NCBI GenBank assembly: GCA_963995505.1
Contig: OZ023192.1
Span: 5,315,001 to 5,379,000, forward strand
DNA: 64,000 bases
Direction: 5' to 3'
Source: Hypericum androsaemum
Taxonomy: Eukaryota > Streptophyta > Magnoliopsida > Malpighiales > Hypericaceae
Shown: piece by piece, positions 24,619 through 34,160 of the stretch
How the letters are laid out: each line of letters starts with the position of its first letter
Position numbering within the stretch: the first letter of the stretch is position 1
Notes under the pieces: model-generated
Databases searched by the model: none
Told to the model about the DNA's origin: nothing
Seen by the model: only the letters and a program-made list of their open reading frames with translations
Translations under genes and position numbers: made by a program

Positions 24619-24992
24619 GTTGGTTGATCAGGAGAAGTTCATTGACATTCAAAAGAAAATGAGTTCCTTAAACCAGGTCCCACCTCTTTCCTCTTCTATA
24701 GAAAGAATTCTCAAATGCCATATTAATTAGACTATTAGCAAGTGAAATGTTCATGTCAAATCCAAATAGAACTCTTGTATCACCTCGAGTATTACTTCCA
24801 CAAGCATAATGTTCTTCCTCAAATTTTCACTAGAACTTTGACTCAAATGAAGAGCATCATATGGATTAACCATCATATATCAAAAGAGGGAAGAGGAGAA
24901 ACCTGGTTAAATTCAGAAGAGGGAAGAGGTTGGACTTGGTTAAAGGAACTCATTTTCTTTTTTATGTCAGTGACCTTCTTCTGATCAACCAA
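24619..24992. repeat. Long inverted repeat, about 80-bp arms
   Basis: 24619-24700 pairs with the reverse complement of about 24911-24992 at roughly 85% identity by eye (cores GGTTGGTTGATCAG and AAAAGAAAATGAGTTCCTT). About 210 bp separate the arms. The right arm is preceded by a short tandem repeat built on GAGGGAAGAGG. It could be a decayed foldback transposon or an inverted duplication. Confidence 0.7.
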
Positions 24993-25082
24993 CCAAAAGA
25001 TGACTTTCAATGGAAGAGGACTTGCCACCAATGATTTTGTTGTAGTTCTAACAACATCAGGCTAGAGTTTCCTTATGAAGAC

Positions 25083-25800
25083 ATGACAAACAATGTTAAC
25101 TATGAAAATATATTTGAATTTGTGGAGCTAAATCATAATAAATCAAGTGTGGGGATCAGGAGCGGAGCCAAAAAATTTCGGAAGTGGGGCAATATAATTT
25201 TTATCAAAAAGTTCAAACTCGATAACTTATTTGACATTTGGAATACACACTTTCTTGGGCCTGTCTAGTATATGATAAGTCGGTAATGGACCATTCTGGT
25301 TTCAATTTTTAGGTTGATTAATTTTTTAGTGGGGTCAATTTCTAATTTCAGTGAAGATATATATTAAAAAATATACATAGTTATCAACAAAAAAATCACA
25401 ATATTAAACGTGGCTCCGCCCTGGTGGGGATGATTCGTGACAATCATCTAGTGCCACTTTATAATGATGTCGAAAGTGGCATTCTTGAAAGAAACTAGGA
25501 TAATCAAATAGCATTCTCAAATTAGTATATTAACCCTATATTTGAAAGTGAGATGGGAGGAGGAAGCCATACCTACAGTTTTGCAACAAATATCGATGGC
25601 GATGATTGGAATAATTTCGATGTTGGGATGAGATTGCCTAAAGATCATTTTGTTCGTAACATCAATTCTGGAGGTAGTAATTTTGCAGGGGATGACGATG
25701 TTGGCTTACAAGACACTTTTATTGGAGGTACAAGTGATGTGCAACAGCTTAACACAGCTAAAAATATCAATAATAATTTTTGCTCGAGTGCAAGAAGAAG
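25083..25800 (+). pseudogene. Unrecognised coding remnant interrupted by a MITE
   Basis: The frame starting at 25083 (MTNNVNYENIFEFVELNH...) runs into the hAT MITE at 25157. Skipping the MITE and one target duplication, the same frame continues on the right ('MIRDNHLVPLYNDVESG') through two stops into the frame at 25553 ('MGGGSHTYSFATNIDG'). This continuity suggests an old coding sequence existed before the insertion. I do not recognise the family. A basic Arg/Lys run near the end overlaps the foldback repeat at 25823. Confidence 0.4.
25157..25423. mobile_element. hAT-type MITE with perfect 8-bp TSD
   Basis: A 267-bp non-coding element. The left end is CAGGAGCGGAGCCA (25157-25170) and the right end TGGCTCCGCCCTG (25411-25423), inverted copies differing by one indel. 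It is flanked by identical 8-bp duplications GTGGGGAT at 25149-25156 and 25424-25431. An 8-bp duplication with CA(G)GG...-type ends is the hAT signature. It is too short to encode a transposase. Confidence 0.92.
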
Positions 25801-25822
25801 AAGAAAGAGGAGTAGGAGGAGG

Positions 25823-25950
25823 AATAAAATTAAAGAGATTTATTTATTTATTATTTTTCTCTTTTTTAATGATGCATATCATCATGTATGCATACGTGCA
25901 TTATTAAAAAAGAGAAAAATAATAAACAAATAAATCTCTTTAATTTTATT
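25823..25950. repeat. Near-perfect palindrome, about 55-bp arms
   Basis: The left arm (AATAAAATTAAAGAGATTTA onward, from 25823) is mirrored by the right arm ending at 25950, with only a few mismatches over about 55 bp and a loop of roughly 15-20 bp. It is very AT-rich. No target duplication is visible. It may be a foldback/MITE remnant or the template of a hairpin RNA. Confidence 0.8.
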
Positions 25951-26109
25951 TATTTTTCTAGCTATTCTATTCTCATACAAGCATATTTCGACTTAATACT
26001 CAGTCACATACAAACGCAAATTAGATATTTCTCTAAATTTTTTATAAAGTAAAATTATTCTCAAGTCCGTGGTGTATGATTAAATCGATGATTTAGTTTC
26101 TCTTTTAAA

Positions 26110-26852
26110 AAAATAATTTTCTTATCTACCGTATTTGATTTTATTATATTTTTGAGTCTTTTGCTTACGACAACAAACAATTTATTCATGCAAATGACTT
26201 ATGTACCTTTACAAAAAAAATTAATAAAAATTTAAAAAATCCTACCTTCTTCCCCGACGACCCTCACCACCAGGAAACCCGTGTTCGGCGCCAGGAACAG
26301 CTCACCGTCGATGACCCCACCACCAAGAAACCCAGATGTTCAAAAAATCCTACATTCTTCCCCGACGACCCCCCCCCAAATGGAAATCCAGATTTTCACA
26401 AAGCCTCAATTGAAATCCTCTAATGTTTAGAACAACCGAAAACCCTAATTCAAATGGAATAATTGAATTGTCCTTCTTTGATAAGGCAACAAAGGTTCAC
26501 TTCCCCAAATTAATCAAAGATTGGGAATTTAAAAAAGCACAAACCTTTTCTCGGCGCCGGTGTAGTACTCCTGTGGGTTGTTGTCATTGTTATAAGAGTT
26601 GGAGTCCGGTCCGGATCGGTGGTTCAGATCAAACAGGGTTCAAATGCGTCCTGGTTTTTTGTCTCGCGAAGAAGAAGAAGATGCCATCTCTCTAGCTTTT
26701 GTTTTCCCAATAATTTTTCCCCAAATAGAATACTGTCAGGACGTCAAACGAGTGAGTGAAGACCTCGCCGTTGGAGCAGGACTCCTCCTTGCCCGCGAAG
26801 ATGTAGACGACGAAGGAGAAGGAGCCGCCGTCGCAACCGGTGGTCCGTGTTG
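26110..26852. mobile_element. Mutator-like element fragment with possible captured gene sequence
   Basis: The left part (about 26130-26220) aligns with the inner terminal repeat of the Mutator-like element at 62276 (shared 'AAATGACTTAT' and flanks). Inside are two partial copies of a segment containing CTTCTTCCCCGACGACC (26252 and 26356) and a GC-rich stretch (26700-26852) unlike the surrounding AT-rich DNA. On the minus strand the GC-rich part reads smoothly as 'GCDGGSFSFVVYIFAGKE', which looks like a piece of a host gene, but I cannot name it. The right terminal repeat is missing. Confidence 0.5.
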
Positions 26853-27210
26853 ACAATTCATGAAAAGTGTCATGGCTGAATTCCGCATATTTTATCTTAT
26901 GGTTCGTGGTGTTGAGATTACGACATGGCTAATTTCAAGTGTCGTGGACTTATTTATAAGAGTTGAAATTTTATCAGTAATCATTTTAAGATTTTGAGAA
27001 AGATATAAAAATCCTAATATAATATCAAAACAGATTGATCTAATATTATTTCTCGCTCGATAATTCAATGAAAGATTGATGAACTCATATTGAAAAATAA
27101 AACTAAGTCGATGAAGGATATAATCATCTACTTAATTTTTTCTTTCAGTATGAGTTCATCAATCCTTCATTGAATTCAATAACTAACCACAATTTACAAA
27201 TCACGTCAAC
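26853..27210. repeat. SAUR spacer with TRIM-type LTR and inverted duplication
   Basis: From about 26853 the sequence is again the SAUR spacer. A TRIM-type terminal repeat copy runs about 26910-27023 (starts TGTTGAGATTA). An inverted repeat follows: 27062-27102 pairs with 27136-27176 (core ATTGATGAACTCATA). The sister spacers have only one arm, so this copy gained an inverted duplicate just downstream of the minus-class SAUR. Confidence 0.7.
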
Positions 27211-27630
27211 TTAAGATGCAAATACAATTGATTGATGCTTTTGTTGTCCCAAAAACAGTGAAGCCAACTCGGCCCGACAATTGTCTCGCATGGAACCAAC
27301 CAATGCTTGTTCCATTCTAAGAGACAACCCTTTTTCTATGAGTAAGACTAAGTACTCCAAGAACACAACATCACATGGAAACTTGATAGGCCCTTCACTT
27401 GGTAGTCCATAAGCTTCTTCGGAGAGCCTGAACAACTCTCTAACAATGCCATTGCAAAGATATGATATTGGGATGGCGAAGCGCTTCCGATCAACGGTAT
27501 AAACAACGAAACGGCCTATCGGACTGCTGCTAGAACTTGACGAACTTCTGAGAGGAATTCTCTGTGTATTTGCGACCACCAACTTTCTCCATCTACTGGC
27601 AATCTTAACGAGCTTCTTTGGGCTATGCAT
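27211..27630 (-). CDS. SAUR: SAUR family protein (minus class), intact
   Basis: An intronless 139-residue frame. The basic N-terminus MHSPKKLVKIASRWRKLVV is followed by a Ser-rich linker, then the SAUR core 'GRFVVYTVDRKRFAIPISYL' (about 44-63), 'LFRLSEEAYGLPSEGPIKF', 'PCDVVFLEYLVLLIEKGL' and the subfamily C-terminal tail. It has both the shared upstream box (27739-27764) and a TATATATA TATA box near 27720. It is head-to-head with 28457. By family knowledge it is an early auxin-response regulator of cell expansion. It is the best template for judging damage in the other minus-class copies. Confidence 0.93.
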   Translation of the reverse strand: MHSPKKLVKIASRWRKLVVANTQRIPLRSSSSSSSSPIGRFVVYTVDRKRFAIPISYLCNGIVRELFRLSEEAYGLPSEGPIKFPCDVVFLEYLVLLIEKGLSLRMEQALVGSMRDNCRAELASLFLGQQKHQSIVFAS

Positions 27631-28456
27631 ATTTATTTTTGGGTTCTTTGTGAGTTTGAGATTGATTCTTAGAACAAATGACTAACTTTATGTAATAGAA
27701 CTTGATGAGTTTCGTCTGTGTATATATACTATGATTCCCAAGAGTCCACATAGTTTAGCTGTCCTCAAATCGGTATTTACTATGTAATAATCCTGAGGTA
27801 TATGGTAGTTAGAATTAGTTATCTTCTGTTATGTTTTTAGAAGGTTGTTATGTTCCGTTATGTGAACATTCGATCCAACATCGTCATCTGTCTTTGGTCT
27901 GTAGGTTTGTCCCAAGTAAATTATACTTTGGAAGAATCTTTATTCCCTTATTTACATATTTTACAACGAACTGAGAGGATACTTCTAGAAAAATTACTAG
28001 AAAGATTCTATGAAGTTATGATGAGGCAGGCTGTGATTCCCAAGTAGTTAATTGTCATTCGGTTATAGTTGGTTGGGTACCTAGGAGCAAACCACTTAGA
28101 TACTTTCAACTTAAATTTTGTGTATTGAGCAAATATTGCTACAAGAGTTTAAGAAACATCTATAAACTTGACCAAAAGACAGTTGGGATGTTACATCAAG
28201 TTTAAAATCTAGAGCAATGTTTAAATAACAGATCATAACTAATTTTTCTAGGCAACGTGAATTCATATTTTGAAATATATTCTTTACCATGTAGCTCATA
28301 ATTTTGCATAGTAAATTCCAACACTAGGAAGGCTAAACTATGTGGAGAGTCTTGACCGTTAGTATATAATATACAAAGAATATTCATCTAGTTTTATTAC
28401 ACGTTCATCACTCTTCTAAGAATCAATCTCAAATTTCACCAAACAACCCACAAAAA
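27631..28456. promoter_or_regulatory. Divergent SAUR promoter region (pair 3)
   Basis: An 826-bp region, the shortest of the divergent intergenic regions. Minus side: TATA near 27720-27729 and box at 27739-27764. Plus side: box at 28332-28355 and TATATAATATA from 28363. There is no transposon inside. The site matching the TGTCTC of pair 1 reads TGTCCC here (near 27908). Confidence 0.65.
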
Positions 28457-28759
28457 ATGGTTAGCGCAAAAAAGTTCGATAAGATAGCCAGGAAATGGAG
28501 AAAACTGATGGTCATAAATAACATGAGAATTCCTCTCAAAAGTTCATCAATAGGCCATTTCGTTGTATATACTATTGATCAGAAGCGGTTTGTCATCCCA
28601 CTACCTTATCTTAGCAATTATGTTTTAAAAGAATTGTTCAGGCTCTCTGAAGAAGAGTTTGGACTACCAAGTGAAGGGCCTATCAAGCTTCCATGTGATG
28701 CTGTGTTTTTGGAGTACATAATCTCACTTATCAAAGAAGAGGTTCCTGCTATAATATAA
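28457..28759 (+). CDS. SAUR: SAUR family protein (plus class), truncated by late stop
   Basis: A 100-residue frame starting MVSAKKFDKIARKWRKLMV. The linker between the basic N-terminus and the core is about 11 residues shorter than in the sister gene at 3508 (the 'NNYKGSTN' part is missing). The core is complete ('GHFVVYTIDQKRFVIPLPYL', 'LFRLSEEEFGLPSEGPIKL', 'PCDAVFLEYIISLI'). A GAA codon has become TAA after 'VPAII', removing about 33 C-terminal residues that remain readable downstream to 28858. The core survives, so function is possible but uncertain. Confidence 0.75.
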   Translation: MVSAKKFDKIARKWRKLMVINNMRIPLKSSSIGHFVVYTIDQKRFVIPLPYLSNYVLKELFRLSEEEFGLPSEGPIKLPCDAVFLEYIISLIKEEVPAII

Positions 28760-29080
28760 CAACAACTAAATAATTCCATTCGAGAAAGATGTCGAACTCT
28801 ATCGGCTGCAATGTTTTGCGGACAACAAATGTATCAACCTATTGTCTTTGCATATTGAATTCATGGTGATTTGCAACTTTGTGCTTGTAATTATATCTTA
28901 AATTTTACTATATGCTTCAGCTACTCAATCTCATCATAGAGCGACCCACTCTGCAATTTGTATCATGGTCCGACGGTCCAATTGCGTTGACCCAAACGTT
29001 CTCCAGGTTTTGATGTTTATCTGACCCGCTCTGAGTTCCAGGTGGTGGTCGGACTGCATATTCTAAAACAATGTTGTAAT
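28760..29080. other. SAUR 3' region and spacer, left part
   Basis: Remaining C-terminal codons, the conserved 3' flank and spacer up to the target duplication GTAAT (29076-29080) of copia element 3. The spacer here lacks about 400 bp present in sister spacers between ACAATGTTGTA and GGCGACATAAGG. Confidence 0.55.
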
Positions 29081-29925
29081 TGTTGGGGAAATTACCCACT
29101 TTCCGTGGACCCAAGCAACGCAAACACACATACGAGCAAACCACGATAACACGAGAAGCACAATGTACAAAGCTAAAAGAAAGTACAAGGAGGAACACAA
29201 AAATTTAGTTACCCGATTTGATCCACAACAATCTACATCCAGGAGCTTCCAAGTCAGGAGAGATTTCACTATTTTTCTGCTCGAGCTTCACTCGCTCTCA
29301 CAAGAATGGATGCCTTCACTCGGCTCACTCTCTCCTCCTCTTCTCACCATAGGCTACCCACACTCTTGGGAGCTCTTACTCTTGGCAAAACCCTAGGCTT
29401 GGGCTCTACCCACTCTTCGGGCAAACTCTCCTTCACTCAGAGAGCATCACCTCCTTCACTCGGAGTACTCTCTGAGTGGCTAACCCTTCTTCTTGGGGTT
29501 TTCCTTCATTTGGAGTTCTTCTTCTCCTCCTCCTTCACTTGGAGGCAACCTTTCTTCTTGGGTCTTCTTCTTCTCCTCCTTCACTTGGAGGTCTTCTTTC
29601 TCTTCTCCATCTCCTTCACTCGGAGATAACCCTTCACTCGGGTTGGGCAACTTTGGGGCACATGGACCACTCTCCTTTACTTGGAGAGCACCTCATCTTT
29701 TCCTCTTCTCTCTTTGCCATGGACAACCCTCCTTCACTTGGAGGGTCTTCTTTCTCTTCTCCTCCTTCACTTGGAGGAGTGGGCAATTGGCCTCTCCTTT
29801 ACTTGGAGAGCCTTTCTCCTTCCTCTCTCTTCTCTCTTTCTCTTTGGAGAAGTGGGCAACTCTTTGCCTACCTTCCAACAATGAGGCAAATGGGTATTTA
29901 TAGTGCCCACAACCTAGGCAACTAT

Positions 29926-29962
<37 letters not shown>

Positions 29963-30190
29963 CTTGGGGGGCATTTTGGTCAAAGTTCAGCAACTTTCTC
30001 AGTCTAACTTGCAATCACCAGTGGTCTCACGCAGAAGTTACTGGAACTTGGCACTTGCGATCGCCAGTTAACTTGCTATCGCAAGTTCTCCCAACTTGCT
30101 ATCACCAGTTAACTTGCTATAGCAAGTTCCTTCAGCTTTTTCACAAAGCTCTTCTTCGACTTTGTCTCTTAACCCGATCACCACCCCGAT
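29081..30190 (-). repeat. 3' LTR of copia element 3 (partial), with CTTCACTTGGAG minisatellite
   Basis: Homologous to 32179-33240. Between about 29440 and 29815 the motif CTTCACTTGGAG and close variants (C/T at one position) recur many times at irregular spacing. The same repeat field is in the other LTR. A G23 run (29938-29960) replaces G6 at the matching site (33010-33015). Open frames here are low-complexity and are not genes. Confidence 0.85.
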
Positions 30191-30339
30191 CACCACCCGT
30201 CACTAGGCGATCCTCAACACTAGGCAATCTCCCACCCGAAGACTAACCTCTTTACCAATCAATCTTCACTAGGCGACCATCTACACCAATCGGTACTTGT
30301 CACCCGTCACTAGGCGACTTTCTCCTAATCAGCGCTTCG

Positions 30340-32164
30340 GCCTCTTCTCATAACTTCACAAGGCTAGTTGAAGCCAAGCATAGCTTCAACCTCTCCAAGA
30401 AACTCCCCTTGGGCTTCACACTTGTAAGATCTTCTCCTCCTTGAACCCAAGAGATCACCCTTCTCTTGTCAAGGTAGCTTGATGTGACATCCGCATCCAC
30501 GCATCTTGCCATTCTAGCATTGTTGCCCTTACACTTAGGCCATTCACTACAACGCTTGTCAAGTGGACGGGCACCCACTTCTTTGTTTTCTCACTTTTCC
30601 AGGATTCCTCAAAAACTTTCTCACAACTCCCACCGGATCCGCTATCACTGGTCTTGTACGCTCCTTTGCATACCTCACACGACCACCAGTGAAAGTACCT
30701 GGAGTATTCTGCTTCTGAGCTCTCTCTTTGCAACACTTGTTCTCCTTTGCCATACCAACTCTTCTAACCTCCTGATTATGCCATGCCTTGCCACTATGGA
30801 GTTTGACGAGTTCCCAAGTCTTGTTGGTACTCAACGACTTCATCTTCTCACTTTTCGCAAGCATCTTTTTGGCCACATGCTCACTCCACTAGACCTCTGC
30901 ATAATCTCATGGCTTACCACATATCGACAATAAATAGTAGTTGGCGGGCAAGAATTACTGCGATGAACCACCTTCACTTGTGAAACTCCGCTGTGAAACC
31001 ACTGGCGGTGGAAAACTTGGTTTCACCTTCTCCTCGCTGGCCTCCTGGCCATTTAGTACATTCCTGCTCCCACCAAGTTCGGAGATGTCTCGCTCGACCA
31101 TCTCACTGCTAGAACCTCTATCATTAGCAAAGCTCCCTCATCCTTTACTTGGACTCGGCATCTAGCTTGCTCTTCTCATCTGCATCAACTTGTGGAACTC
31201 CGCTGTGAAACCACTGGCGGTGGAAAACTTGGTTTCATCTTCTCCTCGCTGGCCTCCTGGCCATTTAGTACATTCCTACTCCCACCCGAGTTCGGAGATG
31301 TCTCGCTCGACCATCTCACTGCTAGAACCTCTATCATTAGCAAAGCTCCCTCATCCTTCACTTGGACTTGGTATCTAGCTTGCTCTTCTCATCTGCATCA
31401 ACATGAACAAATGACACAAAAACCAAACCTCCAATATCACATTCTCCAAAGGGCTTGATGGTACTCTATTGATCAAGCAAGCAGTGGTGTTCACTGTATC
31501 CACCTTTAACATCTTCGGTAGCCCACGCTTCACTCGCATGGCTATAACTCTCTCATTGGTTGTCATATTCATCTTCTCCACGTTGCCATCTTCTTCGAGG
31601 TTTCTAGCTACTGTCTTCTTCTTGCGAATCATATTCGCTCACAGTACTTCTTGAACTCTTGGAGCTTGTACTCTGCCATTTTCTCGATCTCAAGTACACC
31701 TCAAGATCCTGCATGCCAACGGAAGTCTTGTAGCACGAACTACCCAAGGATTTCACTGGTGCCTGTCCCTTCACTTGGACCAATTCAAGCTTCTCATCTT
31801 TTCGAAAACTGCTACCTCTTGAAACTCAAGATTACAAGGCTCACGAAGACCCATCTCTACGATCTTCAACATTGGTAGCTTCCCTCGTGAATAAAGCACC
31901 CTCATCCTCTTCTCACACATATGGCCAAATCGATAATGCTACTCCGCATCTTCCATCGCACTTACAAGGCCAAAGCTCTCATGGGCATTTCTCATTACAT
32001 ACAACATACCCTCCTCAATCATCACACTTCTAGACAAGGATAAGTACATCACATTCATCACTTTTTAGTCTAGGAGCTTTCACTCCTCTTTCTTCATATA
32101 CTCAAAACATCTCCACGAGCGACTTCACTTCACCCATGGTTGCTCTCACCATGCCCTAACTCGG
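30340..32164 (-). pseudogene. Internal gag-pol remnant of copia element 3
   Basis: Read on the minus strand from 32164: the first codons of gag ('MGEVKS' type) and a short gag piece are joined to gag-pre-integrase ('FGHMCEKRMRVLY', about 31850-31960). Integrase C-terminal sequence follows (31375-31632, 'RGLPKM' and 'VNTTACLINRVPSSPLE'), then a duplicated integrase-RT linker, then the N-terminal end of reverse transcriptase (30559-30876, 'SLSTNKTWELVKLHSGK'). No YVDD motif remains. It cannot encode any complete enzyme. Confidence 0.8.
30977..31401 (-). repeat. Tandem 212-bp duplication in copia element 3 linker
   Basis: 30977-31188 is repeated at 31189-31401 with few differences (both contain CCACTGGCGGTGGAAAACTT). 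It corresponds to the integrase-RT linker that is also duplicated in element 2, but with different end points. Confidence 0.92.
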
Positions 32165-32178
32165 GCTCTGATACTAGT

Positions 32179-33436
32179 TGTTGGGAAAATTACCCACTTC
32201 TCGTGGATCCAAGCAACGAAAATAGAAATACACATACGAGCAAACCACGATAACACGAGAAGTACAATGCACAAAGCACAAGGAGGGACACAAAAAATTG
32301 GTTACTCAATTCGATCCACAATGATCTACATCCGGGGGCTTCCAAGCCAGGAGAGATTCTACTATTTTTCTGCTCAAGCTTCACTCACTCTCACAACAAT
32401 GGATGCCTTCACTCGGCTCACTCTCTCCTCCTCTTCTTACTATAGGCTACCCACACTCGTGGGAGCTCTCACTCTTGGCAAAATCCTAGGCTTGGGCTCT
32501 ACCCACTCTTCGGACAAACTCTCCTTCACTCGGAGAGTACCACCTCCTTCACTCGGAGTGGCTAACCCTTCTTATTGGGTTTGTCCTTCATTTGGAGTTC
32601 TTCTTCTCCTCCTCCTTCACTTGGAGGCAACCTTTCTTCTTGGGTCTTCTTCTTCTCCTCTTTCACTTGGAGGTCTTCTTTCTTTTCTCTATCTCCTTCA
32701 CTCGGAGACAACCCTTCACTCGGATTGGGCAACTTTGGGGCACATAGACCACTCTTCTTTACTTGGAGAGCATCTCCTCTTTCTCTCTTCTCTCTTTTCC
32801 ATGGACAACCCTCCTTCAGTTGGAGGGTCTTCTTCCTCTTCTCCTCCTTCACTTGGAGGAGTGGGCAATTAGCCTCTCCTTCACTTGGAGAGCCTTTCTT
32901 CTTCCTCTCTCTTCTCTCTTTCTCTTTGGAGAAGTGGGCAACTCTTTACCTACCTTCCAACAATGAGACAAATGGGTATTTATAGTGCCCACAACCTAGA
33001 CAAATATTTGGGGGGTCTTGAGAGATATTTTGGTCCAAGTTTAGCAACTTTCCCGGTCTAACTTGCGATCACCAATCAACTGGCGAACGCTAGTGGCCTC
33101 ACGCAGAAGTTACTGGAACTTGGCACTTGCTATCGCAAGTTCCCCCAACTTGCTATCACCAGTTAACTTGCTATCGCAAGTTCCTTCAGCTTTTTCACAA
33201 AGCTCTTCTTCGACTTCGTCTCTTAACCTGATCGCCGCCCCGATCATCCTCAAGGCTCTTCACTCAAGCCACACGATCCTCAGATATCCTCAATGTCTTC
33301 ACTCGACTCTTGACTCGATTGATTCTCCGAGCATTTTTGGACTCTGAACCCAATCCATCAACTCTCGGACCATCCTCACAGCTCTTCACTCGAGCTACCT
33401 GAATACTTCACTCATACTCAGGCTCCATACCCAACA
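32179..33436 (-). repeat. 5' LTR of copia element 3
   Basis: A 1258-bp LTR bounded by TGTTGGG and CCCAACA. It carries the CTTCACTTGGAG repeat field (about 32520-32900) and short inverted AACTTGC/GCAAGTT modules near 33060-33185. It is twice as long as the LTR of element 2. Confidence 0.88.
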
Positions 33437-33793
33437 GTAATCTATTGGCGACATAAGGATTCCCTTTCTGGAGTACTACGCTTTCGATTGGAACCTAATC
33501 TTTAATACCTAGTGTTTAGAGATGAATAGAACCTGGTTGCTACAGTTGGATCGGGTCTTGGATAGCTGCTGCTAATGATCAGATAACAATCTGTTCTTTA
33601 GAATTTTTCATCGACAATTCATGAAGAATGTCATGGCTGAATTCTGCAGATTCTATCTTACTGGTTCATGGCGATGAGATTACCGCATTATTAGTTATTA
33701 TAAGCTTGTTTATAATGGTTGAAAATCTACCAATCCATCGTCTTAAGGTTTTGAATTGTACGTCGAGATTTTAACATGATATTAGAGTGAGTT
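33437..33793. other. SAUR spacer segment between two retrotransposons
   Basis: Homologous to 9570-9930. It contains the TRIM-type terminal repeat copy (about 33672-33782) and ends at the gypsy target duplication GAGTT (33789-33793). No gene. Confidence 0.6.
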
Positions 33794-34160
33794 TGATGGG
33801 AGTTACGATGATACGAAGATTGTAGCTGTGAGAAGAGGTGGGTCGATCCTTTCGACCACTTCCACGCGCCGTTGTGGCAACCTAAAATGCTTAAGAGCAT
33901 GGGAGAGGGAGATACGAGAGAGAGAGAGAGAGAGGTAAGGGAAAGATTGTTTGTATCACTTGATACCATCAAACCTACGGAGGTAGGCATTATATAGCCA
34001 ACACCATTCCTAATCTGAATATGAAAGGAAATACTGAATAGGAAAAATAACTACTTCTACGAATAGGAAATCAACTACTATTAGGAAATGCTAAGCTGCA
34101 GATGTTATCGGACTTGGACTCTTCCTGTTTCATCGCTGGTAGGAGAGCCCCCGCATAACA
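33794..34160 (-). repeat. 3' LTR of the gypsy element
   Basis: A 367-bp direct repeat of 38738-39097. It has a longer (GA)n stretch near 33910-33933 than its partner. Confidence 0.93.

Larger units (their letters stand above)
29081..33436 (-). mobile_element. Ty1/copia LTR retrotransposon 3 (same family as element 2, defective)
   Basis: A minus-strand element bounded by target duplications GTAAT (29076-29080 and 33437-33441). The 5' LTR is at 32179-33436 (TGTTGGGTATGGAGCCTGAG on its own strand). The primer-binding site, read on the plus strand as GCTCTGATACTA with one mismatch, is at 32165-32176. The 3' LTR starts at 29081 and matches the other LTR to about 30190, beyond which it is rearranged. 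The internal part is only about 2 kb: most of gag, the zinc knuckle, the protease and the catalytic half of reverse transcriptase are missing. Confidence 0.88.

Noticed and set aside
29476..30246. 256-residue open frame on the plus strand
   Set aside because: It is low-complexity Ser/Leu sequence across the minisatellite and G run of an LTR, antisense to the element. Not a gene.
33905..33935. (GA)n repeat as a regulatory GAGA element
   Set aside because: It lies inside a gypsy LTR and has a shorter counterpart in the other LTR, so it belongs to the transposon.
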